From Panagrolaimus kolymaensis (Eukaryota; Nematoda; Chromadorea; Rhabditida; Panagrolaimidae): a stretch of 64,000 nucleotides of DNA. The translations under genes were made by a program, and so were the position numbers. The DNA is taken from contig JAJQJQ010000030.1 in NCBI GenBank assembly GCA_028622995.1, positions 806,001 to 870,000 on the forward strand. Direction: 5' to 3'. Below, one piece after another: positions 48,256 through 61,297 of the stretch. The notes below the pieces were generated by a model. It had not been told where the DNA came from. It saw only the letters and a list, made by a program, of their open reading frames with translations, and did no database searches. How positions within the stretch are numbered: position 1 is the first letter of the stretch; every line of letters starts with the position of its first letter.

Positions 48256-51200
48256 ATGAATATTCATGAAAAGGATCCAGGATGGCAATATTTGCGTATG
48301 TCCCGTGAACAAATGATCAAGGTAAGTCAATGGACCTTTGAAACTTTGCAGATGAATAATTTTTTTTAATTTTTTGTACCAAAGCTTTTTGTTATTTCCT
48401 TTTTTAATTAAATTTATGTAAGCAACCAAAAGCCATTGTTTTTCTTTCATATTGAATGGAAATGGATTTTCGTGGTTATTGTTTAGTTTTATCTTTCTTC
48501 AAAATATGAAAAAGTTTACCAGATTTTTATTTTCTAAAAGCTATTTATAAAATTTTGAGTATCATTTCTTGCTTTATTTCAACTTTTAAAAGTTTGCATA
48601 AATTAGCAATTGGATTTTTTGTTTTTTCTTCAATTTTATCATTTTGACCTTTTGTATCTCTAAAACTAATGAAAGCGATAAAAAATATTTTCTAGTTAAT
48701 TAAGTTGGTTTTGACATAGCAAAACCCAAAAATATTTTATGAAATTAGTTTAATTTTCAACTTTTTTTGGCAACTAAAAAAGTCCATTTTTTTGGTTCAA
48801 AAGAAAAATCAACATTTTTTTATTCTTTTTTCAAATAATAAATTTTGAATTTAGCTTTGTAGCTTATTTTTTCTGATCTGTTTTATAAAAATTTTCAATT
48901 CCTCATATTATCATTTTTTTCAGGAGCAATCGACTCCATATGATTCCAAGAAGAACGTTTGGATTCCGGATAAAGAAGAAGGATATGCCCCAGGTGAAAT
49001 TGTTAGCAAAAAGGGTGATACCATTATCGTTAAATCGGGTGATAAAGAAGTAACCCTTAAAAAGGATTTGGTTCAAGAAATGAATCCGCCTAAATATGAA
49101 AAAACTGAAGATATGTCCAATTTGACTTTCCTTAACGATGCTTCGGTTCTTCATAATCTTCGGGCACGTTATGGTTCTATGCTTATTTACGTAAGTTTTA
49201 CATTTTTTTTGTTTTAAAAAATATTGTAAAATTTTTTGGGGAAAAGCATTTTTTTTACTTGCTCGTTTGCTACCAAGTTTCTAAGATCTCAAGTGAATAT
49301 TATTTGCTGCTAGGCTAGCTGCTTGCGCAGAAAGAGTATTTAACGACGTATATCCCCCATCCACTTGAGAGAGGAGAAATCTTATTTATTTCCGTTGTAG
49401 TTAGTTTTAGCTAAGGAGGAAGGTTTAAAATAAGAAGCAAATTCAGGGGAAGAAAAAAGAAAAAAGATTATTGTTTGTTTAAGAGAATAAAGGATAGACG
49501 TTAGTTAATCCAATAGTTTTTTTTATTTTTTTTAACTTTGAAGGATGCTTTTTTGATCCAAGAGTTGGTTGAAGGAAAAAAATATGAGGGGATAAATGTT
49601 TACAAAAAAAAGGTGAAGGGTTTTCCAGGAAAGTATAAAAAAAAGATTGGAGCATATTGGAATGGAATGCTCTTTAATTTTTTTAGTTTAGCTTTGAATA
49701 GTTCGTTGACATTTGAAAGTTGGAAGCAAAAAAGAAAGAAAAATATTTGCAATTATTATTTTATGAAAACCAAAAATATATTATTGAATTCTTCGGGTCA
49801 AGATCGGCCAATTAATTAAAATGGAAATAAAAAAATGAAAATACAAATTTCTGAAAATTAAAATAAACATAAAAAACAAGCAAAAAGAGAAAACATCAGA
49901 AAAAACTTACAAAGCCGAAAAATTTTGTGCAAAAATCCCGAAAAATTTAAATTAATTCTCCATATATATTTTTTATTTTAGACCTATTCTGGTTTATTCT
50001 GCGTCGTCATCAACCCTTACAAGCGTCTCCCAATTTACACCGATACTGTAGCTCGTATGTTTATGGGCAAACGGCGTACCGAAATGCCACCCCATCTTTT
50101 TGCTGTTTCTGATGAAGCTTATCGAAATATGCTTCAAAATCGTGAAAATCAATCCATGTTGATTACGGGAGAATCAGGAGCAGGTAAAACTGAAAATACT
50201 AAAAAGGTTATTGCTTATTTTGCTGCCGTTGGTGCTTCACAAATGGAACAATCTGGCAAACCTAAAGAGAATCAAGTAACTTTAGGTAATTTTATTTTTT
50301 TTTCTTAATCAAAATATAAATAATAAATAAGTGCCATAAATTTTTAGAAGATCAAATTGTCCAAACTAATCCCGTTTTGGAAGCTTTTGGTAACGCCAAA
50401 ACCGTTCGAAACAATAATTCTTCTCGTTTCGGTAAATTCATTCGTATCCAATTCAATCGACAAGGTCGGGTTGCATCTTGTGATATTGAACATTGTAAGT
50501 TTTATATTTATATTTTTGGCAATAAAGACTTTTAAAAAAATATGCAAACAAACTTTCCATTTTTTAGATTTACTCGAAAAATCTCGTGTCATCCGTCAAG
50601 CCCCTGGTGAACGATGTTATCACATCTTTTATCAACTTTTCTCTGAACATTTCCCCGATCTTAAAGCTAAGCTTCATCTTGATAAACCCCTCAAGGAATA
50701 TTGGTTTGTTGCTCAAGCTGAACTTTCCATTGAAGGTGTTGATGATAAAGAAGAACATATGCTTACTGATGAAGCATTTGATATCCTTAAATTTTCACCT
50801 GATGAAAAAATGGATTGTTATAAGCTTATGTCAGCTATCATGCATATGGGCATTATGAAATTCAAACAACGTCCACGTGAAGAACAAGCTGAAGTAGATG
50901 AAACTGCGATGGATGAAGCAAAGCATGCTTCATCCATGTTTGAAGTTGATAACGATCAACTTCTTAATGCCCTTACCAAACCTCGAGTTCGTGTAGGTAA
51001 TGAATGGGTTTCAAAAGGTCAAAATGTTGATCAAGTTTCATGGTATGCCACAACCTCGAAAATAAAATTAGCATATTTTAAATTTCCTCTTTTCCTTTTT
51101 CAGGGCTATTGGTGCCATGGCTAAAGCTTTGTATGCAAGAGTTTTCAGTTGGTTGGTACGCAAATGTAATGTAACCCTTGATAAAAAAGGTCTTGATCGA

Positions 51201-54200
51201 GATTATTTCATTGGTGTGTTGGATATTGCTGGGTTTGAAATTTTCGATTTCAATTCCTTCGAACAATTGTGGATTAATTTTGTCAATGAAAAACTTCAAC
51301 AATTTTTCAATCATCACATGTTCGTTCTTGAACAAGAAGAATATGCTCGTGAAGGCATTCAATGGACTTTCATCGATTTTGGTCTCGATCTTCAAGCTTG
51401 TATTGAACTCATTGAAAAACCTTTGGGAATTGTTTCCATGCTTGATGAAGAATGCATCGTTCCTAAAGCTACTGATTTGACTCTCGCACAAAAATTAATT
51501 GAACAACATTTGGGTAAACATCCTAACTTTGAAAAACCTAAACCACCAAAGGGTAAACAAGGTGAAGCTCATTTTGCTATGAGACATTATGCTGGAACTG
51601 TGCGTTATAATGTTACGAATTGGCTTGAAAAGAATAAGGATCCTCTCAACGATACTTTTGTTGGTGTCCTTAAAGCTTCCAAAGGCAATGCACTTCTCAA
51701 CGAAGTATGGGCAGGTATGGATAAAATCATCATAAAATCAAATAAATAAATAAAATGTTTATTTTTCAGATTACACAACTCAAGAAGAAACTGCTGCTCA
51801 AGCTAAAGGCACTGGAGGTCAAAAGAAGAAGGGCAAATCGGGCTCCTTCATGACTGTATCCATGATGTATCGTGAATCCCTTAACAAGCTTATGACTATG
51901 CTTCATAAAACTCATCCTCATTTCATTCGTTGCATCATTCCAAATGAAAAGAAAACGCCTGGTATGATTGATGCTACTTTGGTTCTCAATCAACTTACTT
52001 GCAATGGTGTATTGGAAGGTATTCGTATTTGTCGAAAAGGTTTTCCAAATCGTATGATGCATAGAGATTTTGTCATTCGTTATGCTATTTTGGCTGCAAA
52101 AGAAGCTCGAAGCAGTGATGATTCTAAAGTTTGCGCTGATCAAATTCTTCAACGTCTTGAAAAAGATGGAAAAATTGGATCTGAACATTATCGAGTTGGT
52201 CACACTAAAATTTTCTTCAAGGTTTGTTGGTTTCAGAAAAATAAACCAAAAATTAAACCCACTAAAAATTTTAGGCCGGTATCGTAGCTCATATTGAAGA
52301 TTTGCGTGATGAAAAATTAACTGAATTAATCACCTCTTTCCAATGTTGGCTTCGTTGGTATATGGCTCAGCAAGAACGTGGAGTTCGATTCAAGCAAGCC
52401 AATGCCTTCTATCTCGTTCAAAAGAACATTCGAGCATGGGCCGTTCTTCGTACTTGGGATTGGTATAGACTTTATGGTTTACTCAAACCCCAACTTAAAT
52501 CCGGCAAATATGCTGAAGAAACTGAACGGCTTAAGAAAGAACTTCAAGCTGTTGAAGAAGCTGCAGCTAAAGAAGAAGCAGCTCGTAAACTCGTTGAAGC
52601 TGAATATAAAAAACTTGCTGAAGAACGTGAAAAGCTTTTAACTGAATTAGAATTAAGCAAAGCTGGATCATCTCAAATTGAAAATAAACTTAGTTCATTG
52701 GGCGCAGCCAAAGCTGAACTTGAACGAAGTGTATCCGATATGAAGGATAAACTTAATGACCAACAACAACGCACTGAAGAAGCTCAACGAGCTTTGCGTA
52801 AAGCTGAAAAGGATAAGGAATCCCTCAATGATAAAATTGCTTCATTGGATGATAACCTCCTAAAAGCGGAAGAAGAAAAGAAAAATAAAGAACAAAAGAT
52901 TCGTGAATTCCATGAACAAATGGCTAAAATGGATGAAGACATTGCTAAAGCCAATCGAGAAAAGAAGCGAAACGAAGAAGAAAATCGTAAAATGGCTGAA
53001 GCCCTTCAAGGTGAAGAAGAAAAGCAATCCCAAGCTGCTCGATTGAAGGCTAAACTCGAACGTGAAATCGAAGATATTGAAGATACCCTTGATCGAGAAC
53101 GTCGGCATCGAAGCGAAGTTGAAAAAGCTCGCAAGAAGCTTGAAAATGACCTTGCTGCTTCTCAAGAACAAATTGATGAAATCAATAATCGTAAAACTGA
53201 ACTCGATGAAAAGCTTCAACAAACTGAAGAAAATCTTCGTGGTTTAGCTGCTAAACTTGATGAAGAACAACAAGTTGCTTCACGAACTTCCAAACAACTT
53301 AAGGATCAACTTAGTCGCATTGCTGAACTTGAAGAAGAGCTTGAACATGAACGTCAAGGTCGGGCTAAAGCTGACAAAACTAAGGGTTCAGTTCAACAAT
53401 TGCTTGATGAAGTCAATGATAATCTTGATGAAGAATCCGGCAAAACTACCGCTCAATCTGAATTGAGTAAAAAGAAGGAACTTGAACTTATTCGCCTTCG
53501 TCAAGAGATGGAAGAAGCCAACCAATGTCATGAATCTCAACTTGCTATGTTCCGTAAAAAGAACAATGATGATGTTGCGGATTTGACTGAAAAACTTGAA
53601 ACCGTTCAAAAAAATAAATCCAAAGCTGAAAAGGATAAGGAAGCCCTTCGTCGACAACTTGATGAAGCTAATAGCCAAGTTATTGAAGAAACCCGAAACA
53701 AAGCTGAACAAGATCGTTTAGCTAAAGTTTATGAATCTCAAGTAAATGAACTTCAAGCTAAAGTTGATGGCCAACATAAACTCATTCAAGATCTTGCTAG
53801 CAGTAAAGCTAAACTTCAAGGAGATAACGCAGATATGGAACATCAAATTAGCGATTTTGATAGTCAACTCACTGGATTAAGCAAGCGTAAAGCTCAAATC
53901 TTGGCTCAACTTGAAGATGCTCGTCGAACCGCCGATGAAGAACATCAAGAGCGACAAGCTTTAAGTGCCACAGTTAAAAATCTTCAACATGAACTTGATT
54001 CTATCAAAGAAAATATTGATGAAGAAATTACTCAAAAAGAAGAAATTCTTAAACAACTTTCTCGAGCTCGTGCCGAAACTGCTCAATTTAAATCTCGATT
54101 CGATGCGGAAGGTTTAGTAAATGCAGATGAATTTGAAGAAGAAAAGCGCCGGCGAATTAATCGCAAATTAGAACTTCAAGATTCTATCAATGATATCAAC

Positions 54201-56268
54201 AATAAACTCATCTCCGTTGAAAAGGCTAATTCCCGACTCACCGTTGATGCTGAAGATGCTCGATCTGATGTTGAACGAAATCGTTCGGTTGTCAATCAAC
54301 TTGAAAAGAAACAAGCATCATTCGATAAAATTATTGATGAATGGAAAAAGAATTGTGATGATATCACCATGCAAATCGATCATTCTCAACAAGAAGCTCG
54401 TCGACATGCAGCTGAAGTATACGCTTTACAACAAGCATCCACTTCCATGCAAGAACATGCAGATGAACTTCGTCGAGATAATAAAACTTTATCCAATGAT
54501 ATTAAAGACTTAAATGAACAACTTGGAGCTGGAGGACGATCATCCATGGAAGTTGCAAAGAAGGTCAGACAATTGGAACTTGAAAAGGAAGAGCTTCAAC
54601 ATGCTTTGGATGAAGCGGAACAAGCTTTGGAAGTGGAAGAAAATAAAGTTCAAAGGGTTACAGCAGAAGTGGGACAAATTCGTTCTGAAATTGATCGAAG
54701 AATACAGGAAAAAGAAGAAGATTTTGAAAATACCCTTAAAAATAATCAACGCGCTCTTGAATCCATTCAAACTACATTGGAAAATGAATCCAAAGGCAAA
54801 CAAATGTTATTATCCGTTAAAAAGAAGCTTGAAGGAGGTAAAAATTTTTCAAAAGGATTTTTTTATTAAAAAAAAATCTTAACAAAATAAAGAAATAAAA
54901 ATCATATTAATTTTAAGGACCAAATTCAGAAACATTTCTTTCAATTTTAAAAATATTTTTTAAGCGAAACTAAAAATTTAAACAAAAATCGTTTTTATAA
55001 TTACTTTTTTCTGGGCTCCGATTTAAAAATTTTTTTACATCAATAATTTGCTTTTAAAAATATAATAATATATAAATTTAGATATTAACGAGCTTGAACT
55101 TGCATTGGACATGGCAAATAAAACGAATGTTGATGCCCAAAAGAATCTCAAAAAATTCATTGCTCAAGTTCAAGAACTTCAAATGCAATTGGATGAAGAA
55201 CAACGAAAACGCGAGGAATTCCGAGAATCTTATCTCATGACTGAGAAGAAGCTTCAACTCATTCTCGCTGAAAAGGATGACCTTCAACAACAACGTGAAA
55301 CATTGGAACATCAAAAAAATAAACTTGAACGAGATGTTCAAGATCAACGTTCACAAAAACATGAAAATACCGCAGAAAATTCAAATCTCAGCGCAACTAA
55401 ACGCACAATTGAAAATGATCTTCAATTAACTAAAAATGATTTGGATAAGGCTATTGTAGACCTTAAAAATGCAGAAGAAAATTATAAAAAAGTTAATGGC
55501 GATGTTCAACGCCTCACTGAAGAACTTCAACAAGAACAAGGTCACTTTGATCATCTTGAACGCCTTCGTCGTGGATTCGAACAAAATATTCGTGTAAGTT
55601 TTTGGATAAAAAAAATTTTTTTTCCTGGAAATCTTTGATTTTAAAATTTTGAACCAAAATATTTGCATATTATTTAAAAAAATTTCGTTTCAAATCCATT
55701 GCCTCAAAATTTAATAATTCCTAAACCCCGAAACTAAAATCCATCTCATTCTTTAGGAGCTTCAAGCTAAACTTGAAGAAGCTGAACTCAATGCTCAACG
55801 ATTGGGTCAACGAGCAATTGAAAAATTGCAAGATACCATTCGCAAACGCGAACACGAACTCGATCAAGAACAAAAACGCCATAAAGAAGTTGTCAAACAA
55901 CTTACCAAACATGAACGAGAAGTTCGGGAACGACAATTTGAATTGGAAGAACAAAAGAAAAATGGAAATAAAATGCAAGAATTAATTGAAAAACTTCAAC
56001 AAAAAATTAAGGTTCACAAAAAGCAACTTGAAGAAGCTGAAGAAGTTGCAAGTAAGTAAAAACTTAAAAATTATTGTCTAAAAATGATTACTATCCTCAA
56101 AAATTAATTTTTTTAGATACAAACATCCAAAAATTCCGTCAAATTCAAATTGCTCTTGAACATGCTGAAGAACGAGCGGATGAAGCTGAAAATAGTTTAC
56201 TTCGAGTTAAATCTAAATATCGCACTAGCATTGGTGCAGTTCAAAAATCTGCTACTCGTCACATGTAA
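48256..56268 (+). CDS. Muscle myosin heavy chain (class II), complete, 11 exons, 1,947 aa
   Basis: Exons in phase: 48256-48321, 48924-49190, 49982-50285, 50348-50494, 50568-51042, 51104-51714, 51770-52221, 52275-54837, 55082-55593, 55757-56051 and 56117-56268. The motor has the P-loop GESGAGKT (residues 174-181), switch [11 protein letters not shown], switch II DIAGFE, the actin-binding region [14 protein letters not shown] and the SH1/SH2 helix [18 protein letters not shown]. Loop 2 is Gly/Lys-rich ([11 protein letters not shown]). An IQ/neck region is followed by about 1,100 residues of heptad coiled coil. The N-terminus [10 protein letters not shown] and [16 protein letters not shown] resemble nematode UNC-54 most closely, but body-wall versus pharyngeal class cannot be settled here. 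It forms thick filaments and hydrolyses ATP on actin. The tail ends [18 protein letters not shown], with little non-helical tailpiece. Introns are 53-791 bp. Confidence 0.97.
48322..48923 (+). other. Myosin intron 1 (602 bp)
   Basis: GTAAGT to TTTTTTTCAG, AT-rich. Large first introns of muscle myosin genes often carry enhancers, but no site is recognised. Confidence 0.55.
49191..49981 (+). other. Myosin intron 2 (791 bp)
   Basis: Bounded by GTAAGT and TTTTAG. It contains a 93-aa Lys-rich frame at 49538-49819 with no domain signal and many A-runs. Treated as non-coding. Confidence 0.55.
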
Positions 56269-56371
56269 AACCACCACTTGCAAAACATTTATGAAGAATG
56301 ATTTTCCCCGTGAAACCCTCCTCGATAACTTTATACACCCATAATATTTTTTTTTTGTTTACTGAAAAAAC

Positions 56372-56377
56372 AATAAA
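56372..56377 (+). terminator. Polyadenylation signal AATAAA of the myosin gene
   Basis: AATAAA 104 bases after the myosin stop codon, in a T-rich context. First such hexamer downstream. Confidence 0.45.
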
Positions 56378-57981
56378 AATTAACATTTATTTTTTTATCA
56401 AAGCCGTGAGACTTTTTGATAAAGAAAAAAATTTATTGTTTTCAGTCTATTTTTTTAATTTGTAGCTTTTTTTTCTTTATGGTGTTAAAGTTTTTTCGAG
56501 CGAACGATATTTTTTACATACATATATTAATTAGTTAGTTTTTCCTTTTGTAATTGTTTTTTTATTTCTTTGATTAAAAAAAACAAACTTCAAAGGTTTA
56601 AAAAAAAGCGTGAGACCTTATTTTTTGTGCATTTGTTGTTTTTTTTAATAATCAAATTGAATAATAAATTTTGGCATTCAAAAGATTTTGTGAATTGCAT
56701 AAAATATTAATTTGCAAACAAAAAAATCGTAATATATTTTTGGAGTTCAAAAAAGATTCCAACTCGAAAAAAAATTGGAAAAAAGCCAAAATAAATTCAG
56801 GAAAATGTACCCATAAAAATAAGATTATTTTTGTTTTTTATCAATTTTTTTGATATCAAAAAATATAAAACGAAATCACATGCAAAAAAGTATATTTTCA
56901 CAAAACACTTTTTATCCGTCCAAAAATAAAAAGAGTAAAATCATTTGATATAAGAATGTAAGCATTAAAAAAACTGAAAACAATCTTTGAATAAACATCA
57001 TTTTTTTCCTTTACTTTTTTTGTCATCATTAAAACTGATCATACGAAATTGATTTTTTATTTTATAAAAATATATTTTTAAATTAAAAAATTTCAAAACT
57101 AAAGGTGCCGCTTTTTATTTTTGTTTGTTTCACTTTTTTTCCGATCTTTGTATTTTTATTTTTCAAAAAAATGCTGAACCGTATTAACCTTTTTTTTCTG
57201 CACAAAAAAGGTGCGCTCATAAAAAACAAAATATTTATCAAATACTTTATTGATTTTGACAACGTGAAAAAAACGGAAGAATAAAATTTTAAAAAATAAT
57301 GCAAAGTTATTTTAAGCAAAATAATAGGATAATAAACAAAAATAAAATCATGCTTAATTAAACTTCCATTTACCCGATTTTCTTAAAGATTTTCCATATA
57401 TTTTTTATGAATGAAGATGCTCGTTTTCAGTTAAGTTAATTTTCTTTAACCATTCTTTAAAAATTTATCTTTTAGCATTTTTTTCAACAAAAAATAAAAT
57501 TAGGCGCTACAGTGAATTAATTTTTTAATAAAAAAACTTAATTTATTTTTATTAAATTTTACAAAGCTCTTGCTCTTTTTTTCTTTTCAATCGATCGAGA
57601 TACCGTAAACCCTTTTTCCTAACGACTTTATTTTATTTTTGACACTTCATTAAAAAAAACTTTTAGACAAAAAATTCAAAAGTCTGATGAATCATAATAA
57701 AAAAAAAAGAACTCTATTTTTATTCACCACAGGCAACTGGGCGCCTTCCTGTTCATAAAAAATGAAAACACACAAAAAAAGGGTTCGTATCTTATCGAAG
57801 ATGCATACTTCCTTTGTTGCGTTCGTTGTTCACGTATTTCTGCTCCTTAATTCAATGTAGAGGATGGAGGTGAAAAGTTTATTTAAAGGCATGGAAAAAC
57901 TTAGTTGAATTTCTATTCTCATTAACATAAAATAAATTTTTCTTCTGTTCACCAAAATATTTTACCTTTCATTTTTCTATT
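56378..57981. other. Intergenic region between myosin and the AT-hook gene
   Basis: 1.6 kb of AT-rich DNA with long A/T runs. The open frames are Lys/Phe-rich chance frames. A less AT-biased stretch near 57720-57860 could include the promoter of the downstream gene. Nothing specific was identified. Confidence 0.45.
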
Positions 57982-58821
57982 ATGGATTCCTATAATAATT
58001 TCAATGGACAATATTCAACAACAACAACAACAAATGAAAATGATACTGTTCCAAGAAATTTTGAAGACTCCATGCAAAGTCAAATGCTTGATATGTCTTT
58101 AACTATAGCAGCAGATATTAATGCTCATTTAATTCCTAGATCTCAATGCTTTAATGAAATTTTTTATGATCTCGAAACGTCAATTAATTTCAATCAATCT
58201 CAACGACCCATCTCTTATTTTCATAATCTTCCACATCAAAATTCTCTTTCTCCAAATTGCATTAGCTTTCCTAGTTCCAATGATACCTCTTCATCATCGT
58301 CACCTTATTCGACTCAACAATCCACTCAATATTTACTTCCACAAGGACGAGTTTATATTCCAGCAACTCATGATTCGATGATTCCATCAGGCGGAAACAA
58401 CCATAATTGGAAACACTACTTACGGAGTCCTAATAGTTCGGCAGTTGAAGAATCACCAAGTCCATGTAATCATGGTGAAACACCCCAATCAACAACACCC
58501 TCCTCTTCAAAAGTTATCCAACGTGGCCGACCTCGAAAAGCCGTAAATGGTGACGAAGATAGGACTACAATACGAAAACGAGATTATGCCCGAAATTATT
58601 CGCAACAAGTAAGGCATAAAAAAAATTTCTTATAAAATTTTGATTAGTCAAAAATTTTTTTTTAGAAAACCGAAGATTACAAACGAATGAGTGATTGTTT
58701 AGAAAATCTCTGCATGAAATTATGTGAAATGGGAATGGAACCTACAGAATTGATTCCACAATACAAAGATGTTCTTCATCCAATTATGGCTTCATTAACT
58801 TCTTCTTTACCAATGACATAA
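57982..58821 (+). CDS. AT-hook protein with basic/helical C-terminus, putative DNA-binding, 260 aa
   Basis: Two exons in phase: 57982-58608 and 58666-58821 (TAA). The N-terminal 175 residues are Asn/Ser/Thr/Gln-rich and apparently disordered. Residues 181-186 are RGRPRK, a textbook AT-hook core. They are followed by a basic stretch TTIRKRDYARNYSQQ and then a helical segment KTEDYKRMSDCLENLCMKLC that could be a divergent bZIP-like helix or dimerisation helix. The splice joins SQQ to KTEDYK inside this region. Nuclear DNA-binding is likely from the AT-hook; family and target are unknown. The gene at 60.6-61.3 kb on the opposite strand has a similar layout. Not a recognised named gene. Confidence 0.65.
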
Positions 58822-60628
58822 CTTTTTTGATGCTTAATTTTCCACAAATTCTGATGAATTAAATGTTAAATCTTTGTTTTATCTATTTTTTTATTAATCC
58901 AAATAATTTTAACAAAAAAATTATATATTATTACCTCATTTATTTATTTATTTTACAAATTTTCTTAAAAATAAAATTATTTAACCCAGCTTTTGAAAAA
59001 CTGAAAAATTGCTTTAAACAAACAAAAAAATAAAGAAAATTTAAAACAAGAAAAGTCAAATTTTTAAAATATATATTAACTTGATTCCGAATTTGAGTTT
59101 TTTACCAGACGCAAAAAATTGCTTCGAATCATCGCTTTTATTTTAATTCGTCAATGGATTTAAACAAAATTATTTTAGAGTTTACAAAATGAAATCAAAA
59201 ATAATTTCAACTATATTTTTTGTAATGTCTTTAAAACATAAGCTGAGATTTGATAGATAAAAATCTTAAAAATGTACTTTCTAAATTTTCGTTTATGCTT
59301 TCATAATATTTATTCCATGTAAGGTAAGTCAACAAAAATAATATGGTAGTACGCTTACTATTCCATTCGCTAAAAAAAGCCCAGCCTCCTCCGCAACATT
59401 GATGAATAACTCCGCCTTCATTTCCCGGAATGATGCTGATTGCAGCCAGCCATGATGGATAAAATAAAGGCATTGTTTTCACTTTTTTTTATTATCAAAC
59501 TTCAATGCTTTTTGCACTTTTATCTTCTGCAAAAATAAACTTGAATGATTGAACCAACAAAAACAAACAGACTTTTTAGGGAAAACTTTGTTAAACAGGG
59601 ACTATTTTATTTGAACCACCTATCACAGTTTCATCGATTTTAAAAAATGAGAAAATGGATTTTTTCTTTCAATAATCATTTTTTCACTTATTTTCAATAA
59701 ACAAAGCTTCTTTGTATTCTACAAACATTATTAGGAACACAATTTAAAAATAATGTTAATTTATTATATTTTTTTGGAATATTTTTCTTTGAATAATTTG
59801 TGAAAATTAAAAATGCAAATGAAAAAAGAAAAATTTAATGAATTTTAACAAAGCATAATTTGGGTGTGTTATCAGCTTTTTTTTGAGTAAAATCTGACTG
59901 TACTTATTATAAAGAAAAGTTGAAACGTGTCAATCTTTTGATTATATTATTTTACTTTAAAGCAAAATTGTCGGTCGTTAATGTTTTCTTTCTTTTTTTA
60001 TACATAAATTTTTAAATAATTTAATTTAACATCTTTTTTTAAATATTCTGAATCCCCATCGGCTTTAATTAACTTGTTTTTTCTAGTTAATTCTCATTTG
60101 TAATAAAATCCATATTTACATTTACTCATTTTAAGCATTTTATATTTATTAATTTATGTTTAATAAATTTGTTGTTTGTTACCCAAATCGAGAAAAAAAA
60201 TTGTACTTTTTCTTTTCATGGTCTCTTACTTCTTTTTTCTTTTACTGATTTTTTCTTCTTCTTCAATATTTGTTAGCCTACTTCACTCGTGATCGAGCCC
60301 TCTTAATCAATAACTGCGCCAACACCGATGCACACAATTTTTTATAAAGTCGAGGAAGAAGCATGGAAGTATAAATTTCTTAACCATAATCATTGGGTTT
60401 ATATTCAAACAAACAATTTTTTGGAGAATTTTATCATAAAAACTTATTTTACAAAAAGCCTCAGAAAAAGCGCAATAGAATGGGTTCTTAAAAATTCATA
60501 AAAGTTATTGTAAGCTTAGATAATAACTTTGCATAAAAAAATACATATTTAAATTTTTTTAGCCTTTTTTTTTGTTTGGCTGAGATATTATTGGATTGAA
60601 GGCAACTATTTTTTAAATCAATAACACT
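58822..60628. other. Convergent intergenic region
   Basis: 1.8 kb between the 3' ends of two facing genes. Mostly AT-rich, except a GC-richer patch at 59350-59470 that reads as an 83-aa minus-strand frame (MPLFYPSWLAAISIIPGNEG...), and a smaller one near 60280-60360. Neither is supported as a gene. Confidence 0.45.
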
Positions 60629-61297
60629 TTATTTTCGTGATGAAGATGGGCCTCTTCTAAAAATGGTTAAAATTAATTCAATTAGAAATTAATCTTCCTT
60701 TCCAAAACCTTACTTTTCAATCTCATTTGGATATTCTTCCAATTCTTCAAGTTTTATTTCTTTGATTCCGCGATTTTCATATTTTTTGATGAAAGATGAA
60801 ATAAATTTTTGACATCTTCGTTTTATTTCATAATTCTCTCGATGATATGGCGAACCTCGGCCATCTTCTTTTGGCCTTCCTTTACGACTGGTTTTCATGG
60901 TTCTGGCTTTCATAAATGCTACTCCAAAAGCAGGGAAAAGTGCTTCAGGTGTATTTGGTAAATTGGTTCGTGGTCCATTGAGTACCCATCCTTTAACAGC
61001 TTTTGCGCATTGTCGAAAATTATTTTTGACTCGAATATTATTTGTTGATGAACTCGAGGCTGTTGAAGCGAGCGAAGACGATGAAATATTATTTTCTGGG
61101 GCTTGACGGAATTGGATTTCATTTGGCTCAAGAGATTCATAGACAACATCGACGTCTGCTTGTTGAGTTTGTTCTGGAATGCCATTGGAAATTTCAGACA
61201 AATTATTATAAAATTCTGAAGAAAATTGAATGTCATTGTAAAGGAAATTTGCATCGGCGTCATTAATTAGTTCATCGGTCCAATTATTGTTATCCAT
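60629..61297 (-). CDS. Putative DNA-binding protein with GRP (AT-hook-like) motif, 203 aa
   Basis: Exon 1 is 61297-60714 and a short exon 2 is 60656-60629, joined in phase (NEIEK / RGPSSSRK, TAA). If the small intron is not removed, translation stops after NEIEK (195 aa). The first ATG of the frame in good context is at 61297 (MDNNNWTDELINDADANF). The N-terminus is acidic and the centre Ser-rich. Residues 94-132 are a more ordered block (FRQCAKAVKGWVLNGPR, FPAFGVAFMKARTMK). SRKGRPKEDGRG then carries an AT-hook-like GRP core, followed by a basic helix YEIKRRCQKFISSFIKKYEN. Layout resembles the 260-aa gene on the other strand, suggesting divergent relatives; this is inference. Function beyond probable DNA binding is unknown. 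Confidence 0.6.

Noticed and set aside
49538..49819. 93-aa frame inside myosin intron 2
   Set aside because: Intron is bounded by clear splice sites in phase; the frame is Lys-rich from A-runs and shows no family features.
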